This document shows, in pieces, positions 1-6,996 of a stretch of 17,290 nucleotides of DNA; position 1 is the stretch's first letter; every line of letters begins with the position of its first letter. Location: the NCBI GenBank assembly GCA_046704565.1, contig JBJKRP010000171.1, positions 1 through 17,290 on the forward strand, in the 5' to 3' direction. This stretch comes from FEN-1297 sp046704565. GTDB lineage: Bacteria; Bacteroidota; Ignavibacteria; Ignavibacteriales; Ignavibacteriaceae. Made by a program: the position numbers and the translations under genes. The notes under the pieces were generated by a model. That model was not told where the DNA came from. It searched no databases and worked only from the letters and a program-made list of their open reading frames with translations.

Positions 1-1
1 T

Positions 2-1378
2 AGTGACGTTGCTGTCGGCGGACTAGAAATAAATACACCAGGGAGAACCTACAAATTCGTGCAAAGAGGAATTACTTTTTATACATCTGATTTATATACA
101 ATTATTAATGATTCTCTAATCAAACTCGATTTACCAAAAGACATACAGTTTGACGGCATATTTAAAAACCAAATGCTTCTTGAACTTAAATCTAATTGGA
201 AAGTCGGCGAAAAGGTTTATAATCAAGGATCTCTAATAAGTATTGATTACAATAAGTTCTTAAAAGGAGATAGGGAATTTTCATTAATTTATAAACCGGG
301 ATCCCGTGAAAGTATTGTTTCAGTCGGAAATACTAAAGACTTCCTACTTATTAATCGATTAAATAATGTTAGAGGTGAATTATTTAAATATACATTAAGC
401 AATAATGAATGGTCAGGTGAAAGAATAAGCGCACCCGATTACGGGACAATCGAAGTAATTTCAACAAGCGATTTTTCTGACAGTTTCTTCTTTACTTTTG
501 CAAACTTTCTAAATCCTTCTACGCTTTATTTATATGAAGAAGACGGAACAATTAAAAAAGTTAAAAGCCTGCCTCAATTTTTTGACGCTGATAAGTTTGA
601 AGTAAAGCAACACGAAGCTGTTTCTAAAGACGGAACAAAAATTCCTTACTTTATTGTTTATAATAAAAATTTAAAGTACAATGGTGAGAACCCGACTCTT
701 CAATATGCTTACGGAGGATTTGAAATATCTATGAGACCATATTATTCGGCTACAATCGGGACAGAGTGGCTGAGCAGAGGAGGAGTTTATGTACTTGCTA
801 ATATTCGCGGCGGCGGCGAGTTTGGACCCAAATGGCATTTAGCCGCAATCAAACAGAATCGTCAAAAAGCTTATGACGATATGATTGCAGTTTCAGAAGA
901 TTTGATTAAAAGAAAAATTAGCTCGCCAAAGCATCTTGGAGTAATGGGAGGAAGTAACGGTGGCTTGCTCGTTGGTGTTATGCTAACTGAAAGACCTGAC
1001 CTATATAATGCCGTTGTTTGTCAATCGCCTCTGCTTGATATGAAGCGCTATAACAAACTGTTGGCGGGTGCAAGCTGGATGGGTGAATATGGAAATCCGG
1101 ATAACCCGAAAGATTGGGCATACATAAAGAAATATTCTCCTTATCAAAATGTATTTAAAAATAAAAAATATCCTCCGGTATTATTTACAACTTCTACCAG
1201 GGATGATAGAGTACATCCCGGTCATGCCAGGAAAATGGCTGCAAAAATGGAATCTTATGGAGATCCGGTATATTTTTATGAATATACCGAAGGCGGACAT
1301 TCGGCAGGCGTGACAAATAAAGAGGTTGCTTTTGAAAGCGCATTAACATTTTCGTTTTTATGGATGAATTTAAAATAA
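2..1378 (+). CDS. S9-family prolyl-oligopeptidase-type serine peptidase (5' partial)
   Basis: The reading frame is open to the left edge, so the gene begins before the window and the GTG at 59 is not a real start. 458 codons remain of a family usually near 700 residues. The remnant (codon at 2 = residue 1) holds the end of a beta-propeller domain (to about residue 195), then the alpha/beta-hydrolase domain. The catalytic triad is visible: Ser318 in GGSNGG (codon 953-955), Asp401/402 in RDDRVHPGH, and His433 in EGGHSAG. The GGFEISMRPYYS and NIRGGGEFGPKWH stretches are typical of the S9A oligopeptidases, which cleave short peptides after proline; the propeller normally excludes folded proteins. 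Whether it carries a signal peptide cannot be seen because the N-terminus is missing. The family call is firm; substrate preference is inference. Confidence 0.93.
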   Translation, partial: SDVAVGGLEINTPGRTYKFVQRGITFYTSDLYTIINDSLIKLDLPKDIQFDGIFKNQMLLELKSNWKVGEKVYNQGSLISIDYNKFLKGDREFSLIYKPGSRESIVSVGNTKDFLLINRLNNVRGELFKYTLSNNEWSGERISAPDYGTIEVISTSDFSDSFFFTFANFLNPSTLYLYEEDGTIKKVKSLPQFFDADKFEVKQHEAVSKDGTKIPYFIVYNKNLKYNGENPTLQYAYGGFEISMRPYYSATIGTEWLSRGGVYVLANIRGGGEFGPKWHLAAIKQNRQKAYDDMIAVSEDLIKRKISSPKHLGVMGGSNGGLLVGVMLTERPDLYNAVVCQSPLLDMKRYNKLLAGASWMGEYGNPDNPKDWAYIKKYSPYQNVFKNKKYPPVLFTTSTRDDRVHPGHARKMAAKMESYGDPVYFYEYTEGGHSAGVTNKEVAFESALTFSFLWMNLK

Positions 1379-1423
1379 GCTTTTAATATGCAGAATTAGA
1401 ACTGTTATACCTATCAATTTATT

Positions 1424-1470
1424 TTATCTGAGACCGGGAAAGCTCCCGGTCCTAGATAAGATTTAATTTT
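1424..1470 (+). terminator. Intrinsic terminator after the S9 peptidase gene
   Basis: A perfect 8-bp stem (GACCGGGA 1432-1439 with TCCCGGTC 1444-1451) has the tetraloop AAGC. It is extended below one mismatch by a second paired stretch (1424-1430 with 1453-1459) and followed by the T-rich ATTTAATTTT. It lies about 50 nt after the peptidase stop codon and in the right orientation for it. Confidence 0.75.
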
Positions 1471-1553
1471 GATCATTCTTAATATTTTTCCGAACTGAAA
1501 ATTAAGTTAAATTATAACCTGTGGACCATACCTCTTTATAAAATAAAAGCATG

Positions 1554-1630
1554 ATTTATACAATAGGCGAAAACAGCTCCGGCGATAAAACATCCGAATA
1601 GCCGGACAATTTATACAATGCGGGAAAACA
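1554..1630. repeat. 22-bp imperfect direct repeats enclosing an inverted repeat
   Basis: Copy 1 (1554-1575) and copy 2 (1609-1630) share ATTTATACAAT exactly at the left end and AAAACA at the right end. They differ at three positions in the five bases between; the period is 55 bp. Between them is an exact 6-bp inverted repeat, TCCGGC (1578-1583) and GCCGGA (1601-1606). The block sits about 50 bp upstream of the -35 box of the toxin-antitoxin operon. It could be a regulator binding array or a scar of an insertion; the sequence alone does not decide. Confidence 0.55.
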
Positions 1631-1680
1631 AAAGTCGCAGTAAGATTAATTTATTTACTTAATAGATTATGATTTTACTA

Positions 1681-1709
1681 TTGACAACCAGGAATAAATT
1701 GAGTATAAT
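1681..1709 (+). promoter_or_regulatory. Consensus sigma70 promoter of the Xre-RES operon
   Basis: TTGACA (1681-1686), a spacer of exactly 17 bp, and TATAAT (1704-1709) match the sigma70 consensus at all twelve positions. Transcription would start near 1716, giving a leader of about 22 nt before the ATG at 1738. This supports 1738 as the antitoxin start and rules out the upstream in-frame ATG at 1669, which lies before the promoter. Confidence 0.85.
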
Positions 1710-1729
1710 TGTCCTATTAAGAAAGGACA
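1710..1729. promoter_or_regulatory. Operator-like inverted repeat at the transcription start
   Basis: TGTCCT (1710-1715) and AGGACA (1724-1729) form an exact 6-bp inverted repeat with an 8-bp gap, directly after the -10 box and spanning the expected start of transcription. Toxin-antitoxin operons are usually autorepressed by the antitoxin at such a site. The right arm also supplies the ribosome-binding sequence GAAAGGA (1721-1727), so operator and RBS overlap. Binding by this antitoxin is inference. Confidence 0.6.
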
Positions 1730-1737
1730 TTTTTCCT

Positions 1738-2118
1738 ATGGCTCAAAAAAGAAAATATAATTACTCCACAGAAGAAGCACCGGCAGAAAAGATAAAAGAA
1801 CTTAACGCAAGCTATGCCTTGACAATAGAAGATATAGCGGATGTACTGGATGTTACAAGCAAGACAATCAGCAGATGGACGAAACAGAAAAAAAATTCCG
1901 GTTTAATATCCCCTCAAAAGTCCGACAGACTTCAGATATTGGAATCAATATTAGAATTGGGTAAAATAGTTTTAGGCAGTGAAGATGAACTGAACCACTG
2001 GCTGCACAGCCCGGTACTTTCTCTTGACGGCAAAAAACCGGTTGATCTTATTAAAACCGAATCGGGGCGACGGAAGGTTGAGGAGGTGCTTCATCAAATT
2101 GAATATGGAATTTACTAA
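1738..2118 (+). CDS. Xre/MbcA/ParS-type antitoxin of a RES toxin-antitoxin pair
   Basis: 126 residues from the ATG at 1738, chosen because promoter and RBS lie immediately upstream. A helix-turn-helix is visible at about residues 30-50 (TIEDIADVLDVTSKTISRW). The C-terminal half (about 73-126) matches the DUF2384 / MbcA-ParS-Xre toxin-binding domain: LGSEDELNHWLHSP followed by GKKPVDLIKTESG and a helix ending in GIY. The antitoxin should bind and shield the RES toxin through the C-terminal domain and bind operator DNA through the HTH. Its stop abuts the toxin start with no gap, as expected for a co-translated pair. Family assignment is confident; autoregulation is inferred from the operator-like repeat upstream. 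Confidence 0.9.
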   Translation: MAQKRKYNYSTEEAPAEKIKELNASYALTIEDIADVLDVTSKTISRWTKQKKNSGLISPQKSDRLQILESILELGKIVLGSEDELNHWLHSPVLSLDGKKPVDLIKTESGRRKVEEVLHQIEYGIY

Positions 2119-2574
2119 TTGTTGAAGCTGTACAGAATATGCAGAAATATTTACAGTCCCGGAGACCCATCCGGTGCGGAAAAAATTACAGGGCGCTGGC
2201 ATAAATTAAGTCAGAGGGTTTTATATTTTTCATCTTCCTTAGCGTTGTGTATACTGGAACTAAAAGCAAACTCCGTCTCTTTTGAAACTATAAGGCGGGA
2301 ATTTCATTATATAGAAATAGAAATAAATCCCGATTTAATTTTAATTGAAGAAGTGCCGAATTCTTTTTATATAAAGGATTGGAGTACGAACCGGAAGTTA
2401 ACACAAGATTTTGGGGAAAAGTGGTATATGGAAAGCAGGTCGCCGTTATTAAAAGTCTTAAGCGCTGCCTTAATGTCAGATCATAATTTCATTATTAATA
2501 GCATCCATCCGGATTTTTGCAAGATAAAGTTTGCAAAGGCAAAGGTCATTCCGCTGGATTCCAGGCTAAAGTAA
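2119..2574 (+). CDS. RES-domain NAD+ phosphorylase/hydrolase toxin
   Basis: 151 residues. No ATG is available; translation probably starts at one of two adjacent TTG codons (2119 or 2122) directly behind the antitoxin stop, with a weak GGAA about 10 nt upstream, so it is likely coupled to antitoxin translation. The RES signature residues are in order: Arg6 in LYRI, a GRW motif (25-27), Tyr36, Glu47 in LALCILELKA, and Ser115 in KVLSAAL. Characterised RES toxins such as MbcT deplete cellular NAD+ by phosphorolysis or hydrolysis, halting growth. One departure from the usual pattern as I recall it is Leu114 where a Pro commonly precedes the serine (PSA), so activity is not guaranteed. No terminator is evident downstream. 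Confidence 0.9.
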   Translation: MLKLYRICRNIYSPGDPSGAEKITGRWHKLSQRVLYFSSSLALCILELKANSVSFETIRREFHYIEIEINPDLILIEEVPNSFYIKDWSTNRKLTQDFGEKWYMESRSPLLKVLSAALMSDHNFIINSIHPDFCKIKFAKAKVIPLDSRLK

Positions 2575-2598
2575 GTCTAAATTTTTGGCTTTAACTAA

Positions 2599-2612
2599 CA
2601 AATTATAATTTG
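2599..2612. repeat. 14-bp perfect AT-rich palindrome between convergent genes
   Basis: CAAATTATAATTTG is its own reverse complement. It lies between the 3' ends of the RES toxin (+) and the T9SS beta-propeller gene (-). It has no T-tract and no loop, so it is a poor terminator; it may be chance in AT-rich DNA or a protein binding site. Confidence 0.3.
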
Positions 2613-2670
2613 CCATTATGCCTCCGGGTTTCATTTTCTACCCAAAGCAGCCAGGGCACAAATAATTTTC

Positions 2671-3963
2671 TTATTTTAAAAATATTAATTTCTTAGTCGA
2701 TACAAACTCCCCGGCTTTCAACCGATAGAAATAAATTCCGCTTGCTATTTGTTTGTTGTCTGTAGTCTGATGTTTGTTGTCTGCTGAAAATATTACCGAA
2801 TGCTCTCCGGCAATTTGAAATTCATTTACCAATGCTACCACCTCTCTTCCAAGCATATCGTAAACATTTAATTGCACCAGTCCGGGTTTTGAAATAATGT
2901 ATTTGATGGTAGTTGACGGGTTAAAAGGATTAGGATAATTTTGCAGTAGCTGAAATTGCTTTTGTCCATCCGAGAAAAGATCAACATTAGTCAACTCCGA
3001 CAAAGGTCTGCACCAAAGACCGCTATCAGTACCCGCAAAAATATAGTCCTCGGTAAAAGCCAGACAATTGATTAAACTGCTCGTCATTCCTGTATTTACT
3101 GCTGCCCAGCTATCTCCATTATTAAGAGAAAGAAAAACGCCGCTCCAGCCGGTTCCTGCAAAAACTTTATTACCAGACTGATAGTCACTTTTGGGAGCGA
3201 CGGCAAGAGCATTAACAATAAAATTGGTCAATCCATTATTAGCCTGAACCCAGTTAGTACCGTTATTTGAAGAACGGTAAACTCCCCCGCCAGTAGTACC
3301 GGCAAATAGATTTTCGCCACTTGCGGCAAGAGAAGATATGTAAAAAGTTATCAAGCCGGAATTTACAGCCGTCCAGTTGGTCCCGTTATCCGTTGAACGA
3401 AATACACCTCCTGCAGTACCTGCAAAAAGAATTTTATCTTTTACGGCTAAAGCACGAACCTCCAAATTAGTAAGTCCCGAATTAATAGCAATCCAGTTTA
3501 TGCCGTTGTTTGTGGAGCGAAAAACTCCTCCCCCAAGCAGATAATCATATGCAGCCGCAAAAAGACTGGTATCGCCCAATTCATTTCCTGTTACATTCAC
3601 AACCAAGTCGTTAATATTTCTGATCGTTAATCCGTTGTTAACAGCAGTCCAATTAGAGCCATTATTTGTAGAAAGAAAAACACCCTTGCCAAAGGTGCCG
3701 GCAAAAGTTTTGTCCCCATTTACTGTCAGCGATAAGATATTATTAGTAGTTATGCCGGAATTAATAGAAACCCAATTGTTATCACCTATACCATAGAGAA
3801 AGACTCCGTCAGGGGTTGCAGCAAAAATGTTAGAGTCCTTAACGGCTATATCCCAAACTTGATTTTGATAGTTACCGCTTTTGTGTACCCATTGAGCGTT
3901 TACACAGAATGAATCAGAAATAAATAAAATAATGAACATCCAGATGATAATCTTTTCTTTCAT
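2671..3963 (-). CDS. Secreted beta-propeller (BNR/Ycf48-like) protein with T9SS sorting domain
   Basis: 430 residues. The N-terminus is a signal peptide (MKEK then a hydrophobic run, probable cleavage after VNA-Q near residue 23). Residues about 25-330 are seven or so repeats of roughly 40-45 residues built on the pattern FAGT..GVFRSTNNGTNW.AVNSGLT, the look of sialidase/BNR or Ycf48-type propellers. The last ~90 residues are a type A T9SS C-terminal domain: YPNPFNPSTTIKYIIS, VYDMLGREVVALV, ASGIYFYRLKAG and terminal KKLIFLK. It should be exported by Sec, pass the outer membrane by T9SS and be anchored or released. AGG about 8 nt before the ATG gives the start. The ligand is unknown; it stands alone on the minus strand and may share readthrough from the pyr operon. 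A 21-bp tandem duplication sits inside the sorting domain. Confidence 0.9.
   Translation of the reverse strand: MKEKIIIWMFIILFISDSFCVNAQWVHKSGNYQNQVWDIAVKDSNIFAATPDGVFLYGIGDNNWVSINSGITTNNILSLTVNGDKTFAGTFGKGVFLSTNNGSNWTAVNNGLTIRNINDLVVNVTGNELGDTSLFAAAYDYLLGGGVFRSTNNGINWIAINSGLTNLEVRALAVKDKILFAGTAGGVFRSTDNGTNWTAVNSGLITFYISSLAASGENLFAGTTGGGVYRSSNNGTNWVQANNGLTNFIVNALAVAPKSDYQSGNKVFAGTGWSGVFLSLNNGDSWAAVNTGMTSSLINCLAFTEDYIFAGTDSGLWCRPLSELTNVDLFSDGQKQFQLLQNYPNPFNPSTTIKYIISKPGLVQLNVYDMLGREVVALVNEFQIAGEHSVIFSADNKHQTTDNKQIASGIYFYRLKAGEFVSTKKLIFLK
2751..2783 (-). repeat. In-frame 21-bp tandem duplication inside the T9SS domain
   Basis: The 12-mer GTTTGTTGTCTG occurs at 2751-2762 and again at 2772-2783, a period of 21 bp or seven codons. 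On the coding strand it gives two copies of DNK.Q (ADNKHQT then TDNKQ) between the strands HSVIFSA and IASGIYFYRL of the sorting domain, where the family normally has a short turn. Confidence 0.7.
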
Positions 3964-4059
3964 ATGGAACCTCGCTTACTATTAGTTATTTTATTTCCTT
4001 ATCACATCTTTTTCTATTTGATAAAATAATTTCCTTAATCTTATAAAACTAACCGGCAT

Positions 4060-5352
4060 CTATAATTCTGAAAACTTATCCTGATATAACATCTTCCCTT
4101 TATTTATAACTGCTGCAGCCCTTCCGGTCAGCAGGCGCTTATCAAACGGCGAATTCTTAGATTTGCTCTTAGACTTTGACAAATCTACAGTCCAAATTTC
4201 TTCAGTATCTAAAATCGTAAAATTTGCCGGCTGACCCACCTCAAATTTCGGAACAGGCAGGTTTAGAATCTTCCTTGGGTTAATTGACATTTTAAATACC
4301 AGTTCGGCAAGAGTTAAAATCTTTTTATGCACTAATTCCGTCAGCGCTAAGCCTACTTCCGTTTCAATACCTGTTATTCCGTTAGGCGCATGGTCAAACT
4401 CTACTTCCTTTTCTTCGGGAGAGTGCGGTGCATGATCGCTGGCAATGCAATCAATCGTTCCGTCTTTTAATCCTTTTAAAACTTCGTCTACGTCTTCTTG
4501 AGTACGGAGCGGAGGGTTCATTTTCGTATTCGTATCGTAAGTCCTAACGGCATCGTCAGTCAAGCTAAAATGATGAGGCGTAACTTCTGCAGTAATCTTA
4601 ACTCCTCTTTTCTTAGCCTCGCGTACCATCTCAACAGAACGCTTTGTGCTTATATGAGCGATGTGAACCTTACCGCCGGTATATTCTCCGACAATAATAT
4701 CGCGCATTACAATCAAGTCTTCGGCAATAGACGGAACCGGCGGTAAGCCCAGCATAGTTGAATTAGCCCCTTCGTTCATGGCTCCGCCAGCAAGTGTTTC
4801 ATCCTCGCAGTGCTCAATAACCGGAAGATTGTACATCATCGAATATTCAAGGGCTCTCTTTAAGATTGCAGAAGTCTTTATCGCAACGCCGTCATCGGAA
4901 AATCCAACGACCCCGGCTTCACGAAGCTCCGCCATAGGAGAAATTATTTCTCCCTTTCTTCCGACGGTAGCAGCAGCAACAACGTTTACATCGACTAAAT
5001 GTTCCGCAGCCTGCTTCTTTATAAACTCAACCACTTCGGCAGTATCAATTGCGGGCTCCGTATTAGGCATACAAGCAATCCCGGTAAATCCTCCGTTTGC
5101 CGCCGCATTGCAACCGGTAACAACAGTTTCTTCATCTTCTCTGCCGGGCTCGCGCAAGTGAACATGCATATCAAAGAATCCCGGTACCGCTGTTTTACCT
5201 GAGAAATCATAAACCCGTGCATCGCTAAGGTCATCTTTAGATAAGTTCCCGATTTTTTTTATCACCCCGTCAACCAATAGAATATCTTTCCCTTTTTCGT
5301 CTATATTCTGTTCGGGATGAAGTAGGTTTACGTTTTTCAAAATAGTTTTCAT
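4060..5352 (-). CDS. pyrC: Dihydroorotase (class I)
   Basis: 430 residues; a zinc amidohydrolase that cyclises N-carbamoyl-L-aspartate to dihydroorotate, the third step of de novo pyrimidine synthesis in the cytosol. Metal ligands are visible: His63 and His65 in DMHVHLREPG, Asp153 in FSDDG, His181 in VIEHCED, His233 in IAHIS and Asp306 in ASDHAPH. Asp153 in place of a carboxylated lysine is the class I pattern. The substrate-binding CMPNTEP motif is at 94-100. Start ATG 5350-5352 has AAGGA about 8 nt upstream. It begins 11 nt after the pyrB stop, so the two are co-transcribed, as in species where class I DHOase and ATCase form a complex; a complex here is inference. An odd Ser-Lys run (SKSKSKSK) lies near residue 395, where the family has one or two such residues. 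Confidence 0.97.
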   Translation of the reverse strand: MKTILKNVNLLHPEQNIDEKGKDILLVDGVIKKIGNLSKDDLSDARVYDFSGKTAVPGFFDMHVHLREPGREDEETVVTGCNAAANGGFTGIACMPNTEPAIDTAEVVEFIKKQAAEHLVDVNVVAAATVGRKGEIISPMAELREAGVVGFSDDGVAIKTSAILKRALEYSMMYNLPVIEHCEDETLAGGAMNEGANSTMLGLPPVPSIAEDLIVMRDIIVGEYTGGKVHIAHISTKRSVEMVREAKKRGVKITAEVTPHHFSLTDDAVRTYDTNTKMNPPLRTQEDVDEVLKGLKDGTIDCIASDHAPHSPEEKEVEFDHAPNGITGIETEVGLALTELVHKKILTLAELVFKMSINPRKILNLPVPKFEVGQPANFTILDTEEIWTVDLSKSKSKSKNSPFDKRLLTGRAAAVINKGKMLYQDKFSEL

Positions 5353-5363
5353 TAAAAATCCTT

Positions 5364-6284
5364 TTACTTTGATGTACCAAGCAAATAAAGTACTGCCATT
5401 CTAATTGCTACTCCGTTGGTTACCTGCTGCAAGATGATTTGATTTAATCCGTCGGCAACTCCCGATGAAAGTTCAACTCCGCGGTTAATAGGACCGGGAT
5501 GGAGTATCAGAACTTCTTTCCCGTTCTTCTCCAGGCGCTCCTCGGTAATTCCAAAATACCTTGCATATTCTCTAATTGAGGGAAAATAAACTCTTGCCTT
5601 TCTTTCAAGCTGTATCCGGAGGACGTTTAAAACGTCATTTTCCTGGATAGCTTCATCGATATTATGAATTACTTTTACGCCGAGCTCATTTATGTATCTG
5701 GGAATCATTGTCAGAGGTCCGCAGACCGAAACCTCGGCGCCCATAGTCTTCAAGCCGAAAATATTCGAAAGAGCAACACGGCTGTGTGCAATATCTCCGA
5801 CAATACAAACCTTAAGCCCCTCGAGCTTCCTGAGCTTTTCTCTTATCGAATACATGTCAAGAAGACCTTGAGTAGGATGCTCATGAATTCCATCCCCGGC
5901 GTTAATGATATTTGCATCGCATATCCTCGTTAAGAAGTGCGGCGCACCCGCTGCAGAATGGCGTACTACAACCATATCGACCTTCATCGCTTCAATGTTC
6001 TTCATCGTATCTTTGAAAGTCTCCCCTTTGCTTACACTGCTCGATGAAACCGCAAAGTAGACTGCATCGGCAGATAGTCTTTTTTCTGCAAGCTCGAATG
6101 AAATTCTTGTACGCGTAGAGTTCTCGTAGAACAGATTTACTATCGTTTTCCCCTGTAAAGTAGGAACACGTTTAATCGGTCGTTCGAGTACCTCACGGAA
6201 TGTCGTAGCTGTATCTAAGATTAGTTGGATGTCCTCTTTGGGAACACCTTGCAAACCTAAAAGGTGTCTGCTTGATAAAGGCAT
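5364..6284 (-). CDS. pyrB: Aspartate carbamoyltransferase catalytic subunit
   Basis: 306 residues; condenses carbamoyl phosphate with L-aspartate to carbamoyl-aspartate, the committed pyrimidine step. The carbamoyl phosphate site STRTR is at 56-60, SKGET at 85-89, HPTQ at 136-139, the aspartate-domain motif VGDIAHSRVA near 162-171, and HPGPINRGVE at 262-271. The length and start (MPLSSRHLLGL) match the family. There is no pyrI regulatory subunit nearby, so allosteric nucleotide control of the E. coli type is unlikely and control probably runs through PyrR. Its start is 166 nt after the pyrR stop; no strong Shine-Dalgarno is seen in front of it. A 62-codon frame fills the gap and overlaps its start. 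Confidence 0.97.
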   Translation of the reverse strand: MPLSSRHLLGLQGVPKEDIQLILDTATTFREVLERPIKRVPTLQGKTIVNLFYENSTRTRISFELAEKRLSADAVYFAVSSSSVSKGETFKDTMKNIEAMKVDMVVVRHSAAGAPHFLTRICDANIINAGDGIHEHPTQGLLDMYSIREKLRKLEGLKVCIVGDIAHSRVALSNIFGLKTMGAEVSVCGPLTMIPRYINELGVKVIHNIDEAIQENDVLNVLRIQLERKARVYFPSIREYARYFGITEERLEKNGKEVLILHPGPINRGVELSSGVADGLNQIILQQVTNGVAIRMAVLYLLGTSK

Positions 6285-6450
6285 ATATTCTTCTCTAAGT
6301 TGAATTTTTCTTTTTTAGAATAATTATTATGTGCTGTAGAATTTTGAGGATTGAGGAAATTGTTATAGAGGTAAAGCGGTATAATAGTAGACCGGAAACA
6401 AAGAGAATAATTCCGTACTTTATGCCTGTATGCCTTTATACCCATTCTAC
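6285..6450 (-). other. pyrR-pyrB intercistronic leader
   Basis: 166 bases that separate pyrR from pyrB on the transcribed minus strand, much longer than the 11-nt pyrB-pyrC gap. I see no terminator hairpin with a T-run and no PyrR-loop-like sequence. Two things stand out: three copies of TATGCCT on the plus strand (6421-6427, 6429-6435, 6452-6458, the last inside the pyrR 3' end), and an open frame of 62 codons (6445 down to 6257) that starts 6 nt after the pyrR stop and ends 28 nt inside pyrB. The leader peptide reading is unproven. Confidence 0.4.
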
Positions 6451-6996
6451 CTATGCCTCTTTAGTATCGATTAAATAGATAGCATCCTCACCGTCAATCT
6501 CATTCATCTTAACTTTAATTTCCTCATCGATAGAAGTAGGAATGTTTTTCCCGACATAATCAGCGCGAATAGGAAGCTCTCTATGACCGCGGTCCACAAG
6601 TACAAACAACTGAATTGAGGTAGGTCGACCGAGATCCATTATCGCATTTAATGCGGAGCGTACGGTACGTCCGGTATATAACACATCATCTATCAGGATT
6701 ATATCTTTATCGTTTATATCGAAGGTAATATCCGAAACAGAGACCTCCGGCTGCTTCAGCCGGACTCTAAAATCGTCGCGGTAAAGAGTAACATCAAGAA
6801 TGCCGAACGGCAATTCAATCTTTTCAATATCCTTAATCTTGTCAAAAATTCGTTTGGCAAGGAACTCGCCTCTCGTCCTCATTCCCATTAGAACAAGATT
6901 GTTTGATCCCTTATTGCGCTCAAGAATTTCGTGGGCAATACGGGTAACGATCCGATTCATGCCGGTGGTGTCTACAATTTTTGATTTAATATTCAT
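6451..6996 (-). CDS. pyrR: Bifunctional pyr operon regulator / uracil phosphoribosyltransferase
   Basis: 181 residues, the same length as Bacillus PyrR and colinear with it from the first residue (MNIKSKIVD...TRIAHEILERNKG). The PRPP-binding motif IILIDDVLYTGRT is at 99-111; LPIRADYVGKNIPTS (141-155) and VDRGHRE (134-140) are PyrR hallmarks. PyrR binds pyr mRNA when UMP/UTP is high and reduces expression; many members also make UMP from uracil and PRPP. It is the first gene of pyrR-pyrB-pyrC. No Shine-Dalgarno lies at a usable distance: the nearest GGAGG is 17 nt before the ATG and is buried in the 3' arm of a terminator hairpin. This suggests translational coupling or leaderless-like initiation, or that RNA structure controls both transcription and translation. 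Confidence 0.97.
   Translation of the reverse strand: MNIKSKIVDTTGMNRIVTRIAHEILERNKGSNNLVLMGMRTRGEFLAKRIFDKIKDIEKIELPFGILDVTLYRDDFRVRLKQPEVSVSDITFDINDKDIILIDDVLYTGRTVRSALNAIMDLGRPTSIQLFVLVDRGHRELPIRADYVGKNIPTSIDEEIKVKMNEIDGEDAIYLIDTKEA

Larger units (their letters stand above)
1379..1737. other. Intergenic region between S9 peptidase and Xre-RES module
   Basis: No gene is visible in these 359 bases. In order they hold the peptidase terminator (1424-1470), AT-rich spacer, a pair of imperfect 22-bp direct repeats enclosing a GC-rich inverted repeat (1554-1630), a consensus promoter (1681-1709) and an operator-like inverted repeat (1710-1729). Confidence 0.7.

Noticed and set aside
59..61. GTG as the start of the S9 peptidase gene
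   Set aside because: The frame is open and protein-like back to the left edge (SDVAVGGLEINTPGRTYKF), and the remaining protein lacks most of the propeller, so the gene is simply cut by the window.
1669..1737. N-terminal extension of the Xre antitoxin from ATG 1669
   Set aside because: The consensus promoter lies at 1681-1709, after this ATG, and a good RBS precedes ATG 1738.
2671..3963. Repeats in the beta-propeller gene as a CRISPR array or tandem DNA repeat element
   Set aside because: The similarity is at protein level with diverged DNA, in phase with 40-45-residue propeller repeats, within one intact gene with signal peptide and sorting domain.
4778..5161. 127-codon plus-strand frame inside pyrC
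   Set aside because: It is antisense to a highly conserved enzyme, shows no family signature and has Ser/Pro-rich composition typical of a shadow frame. The same holds for the other antisense frames in pyrC and pyrB.
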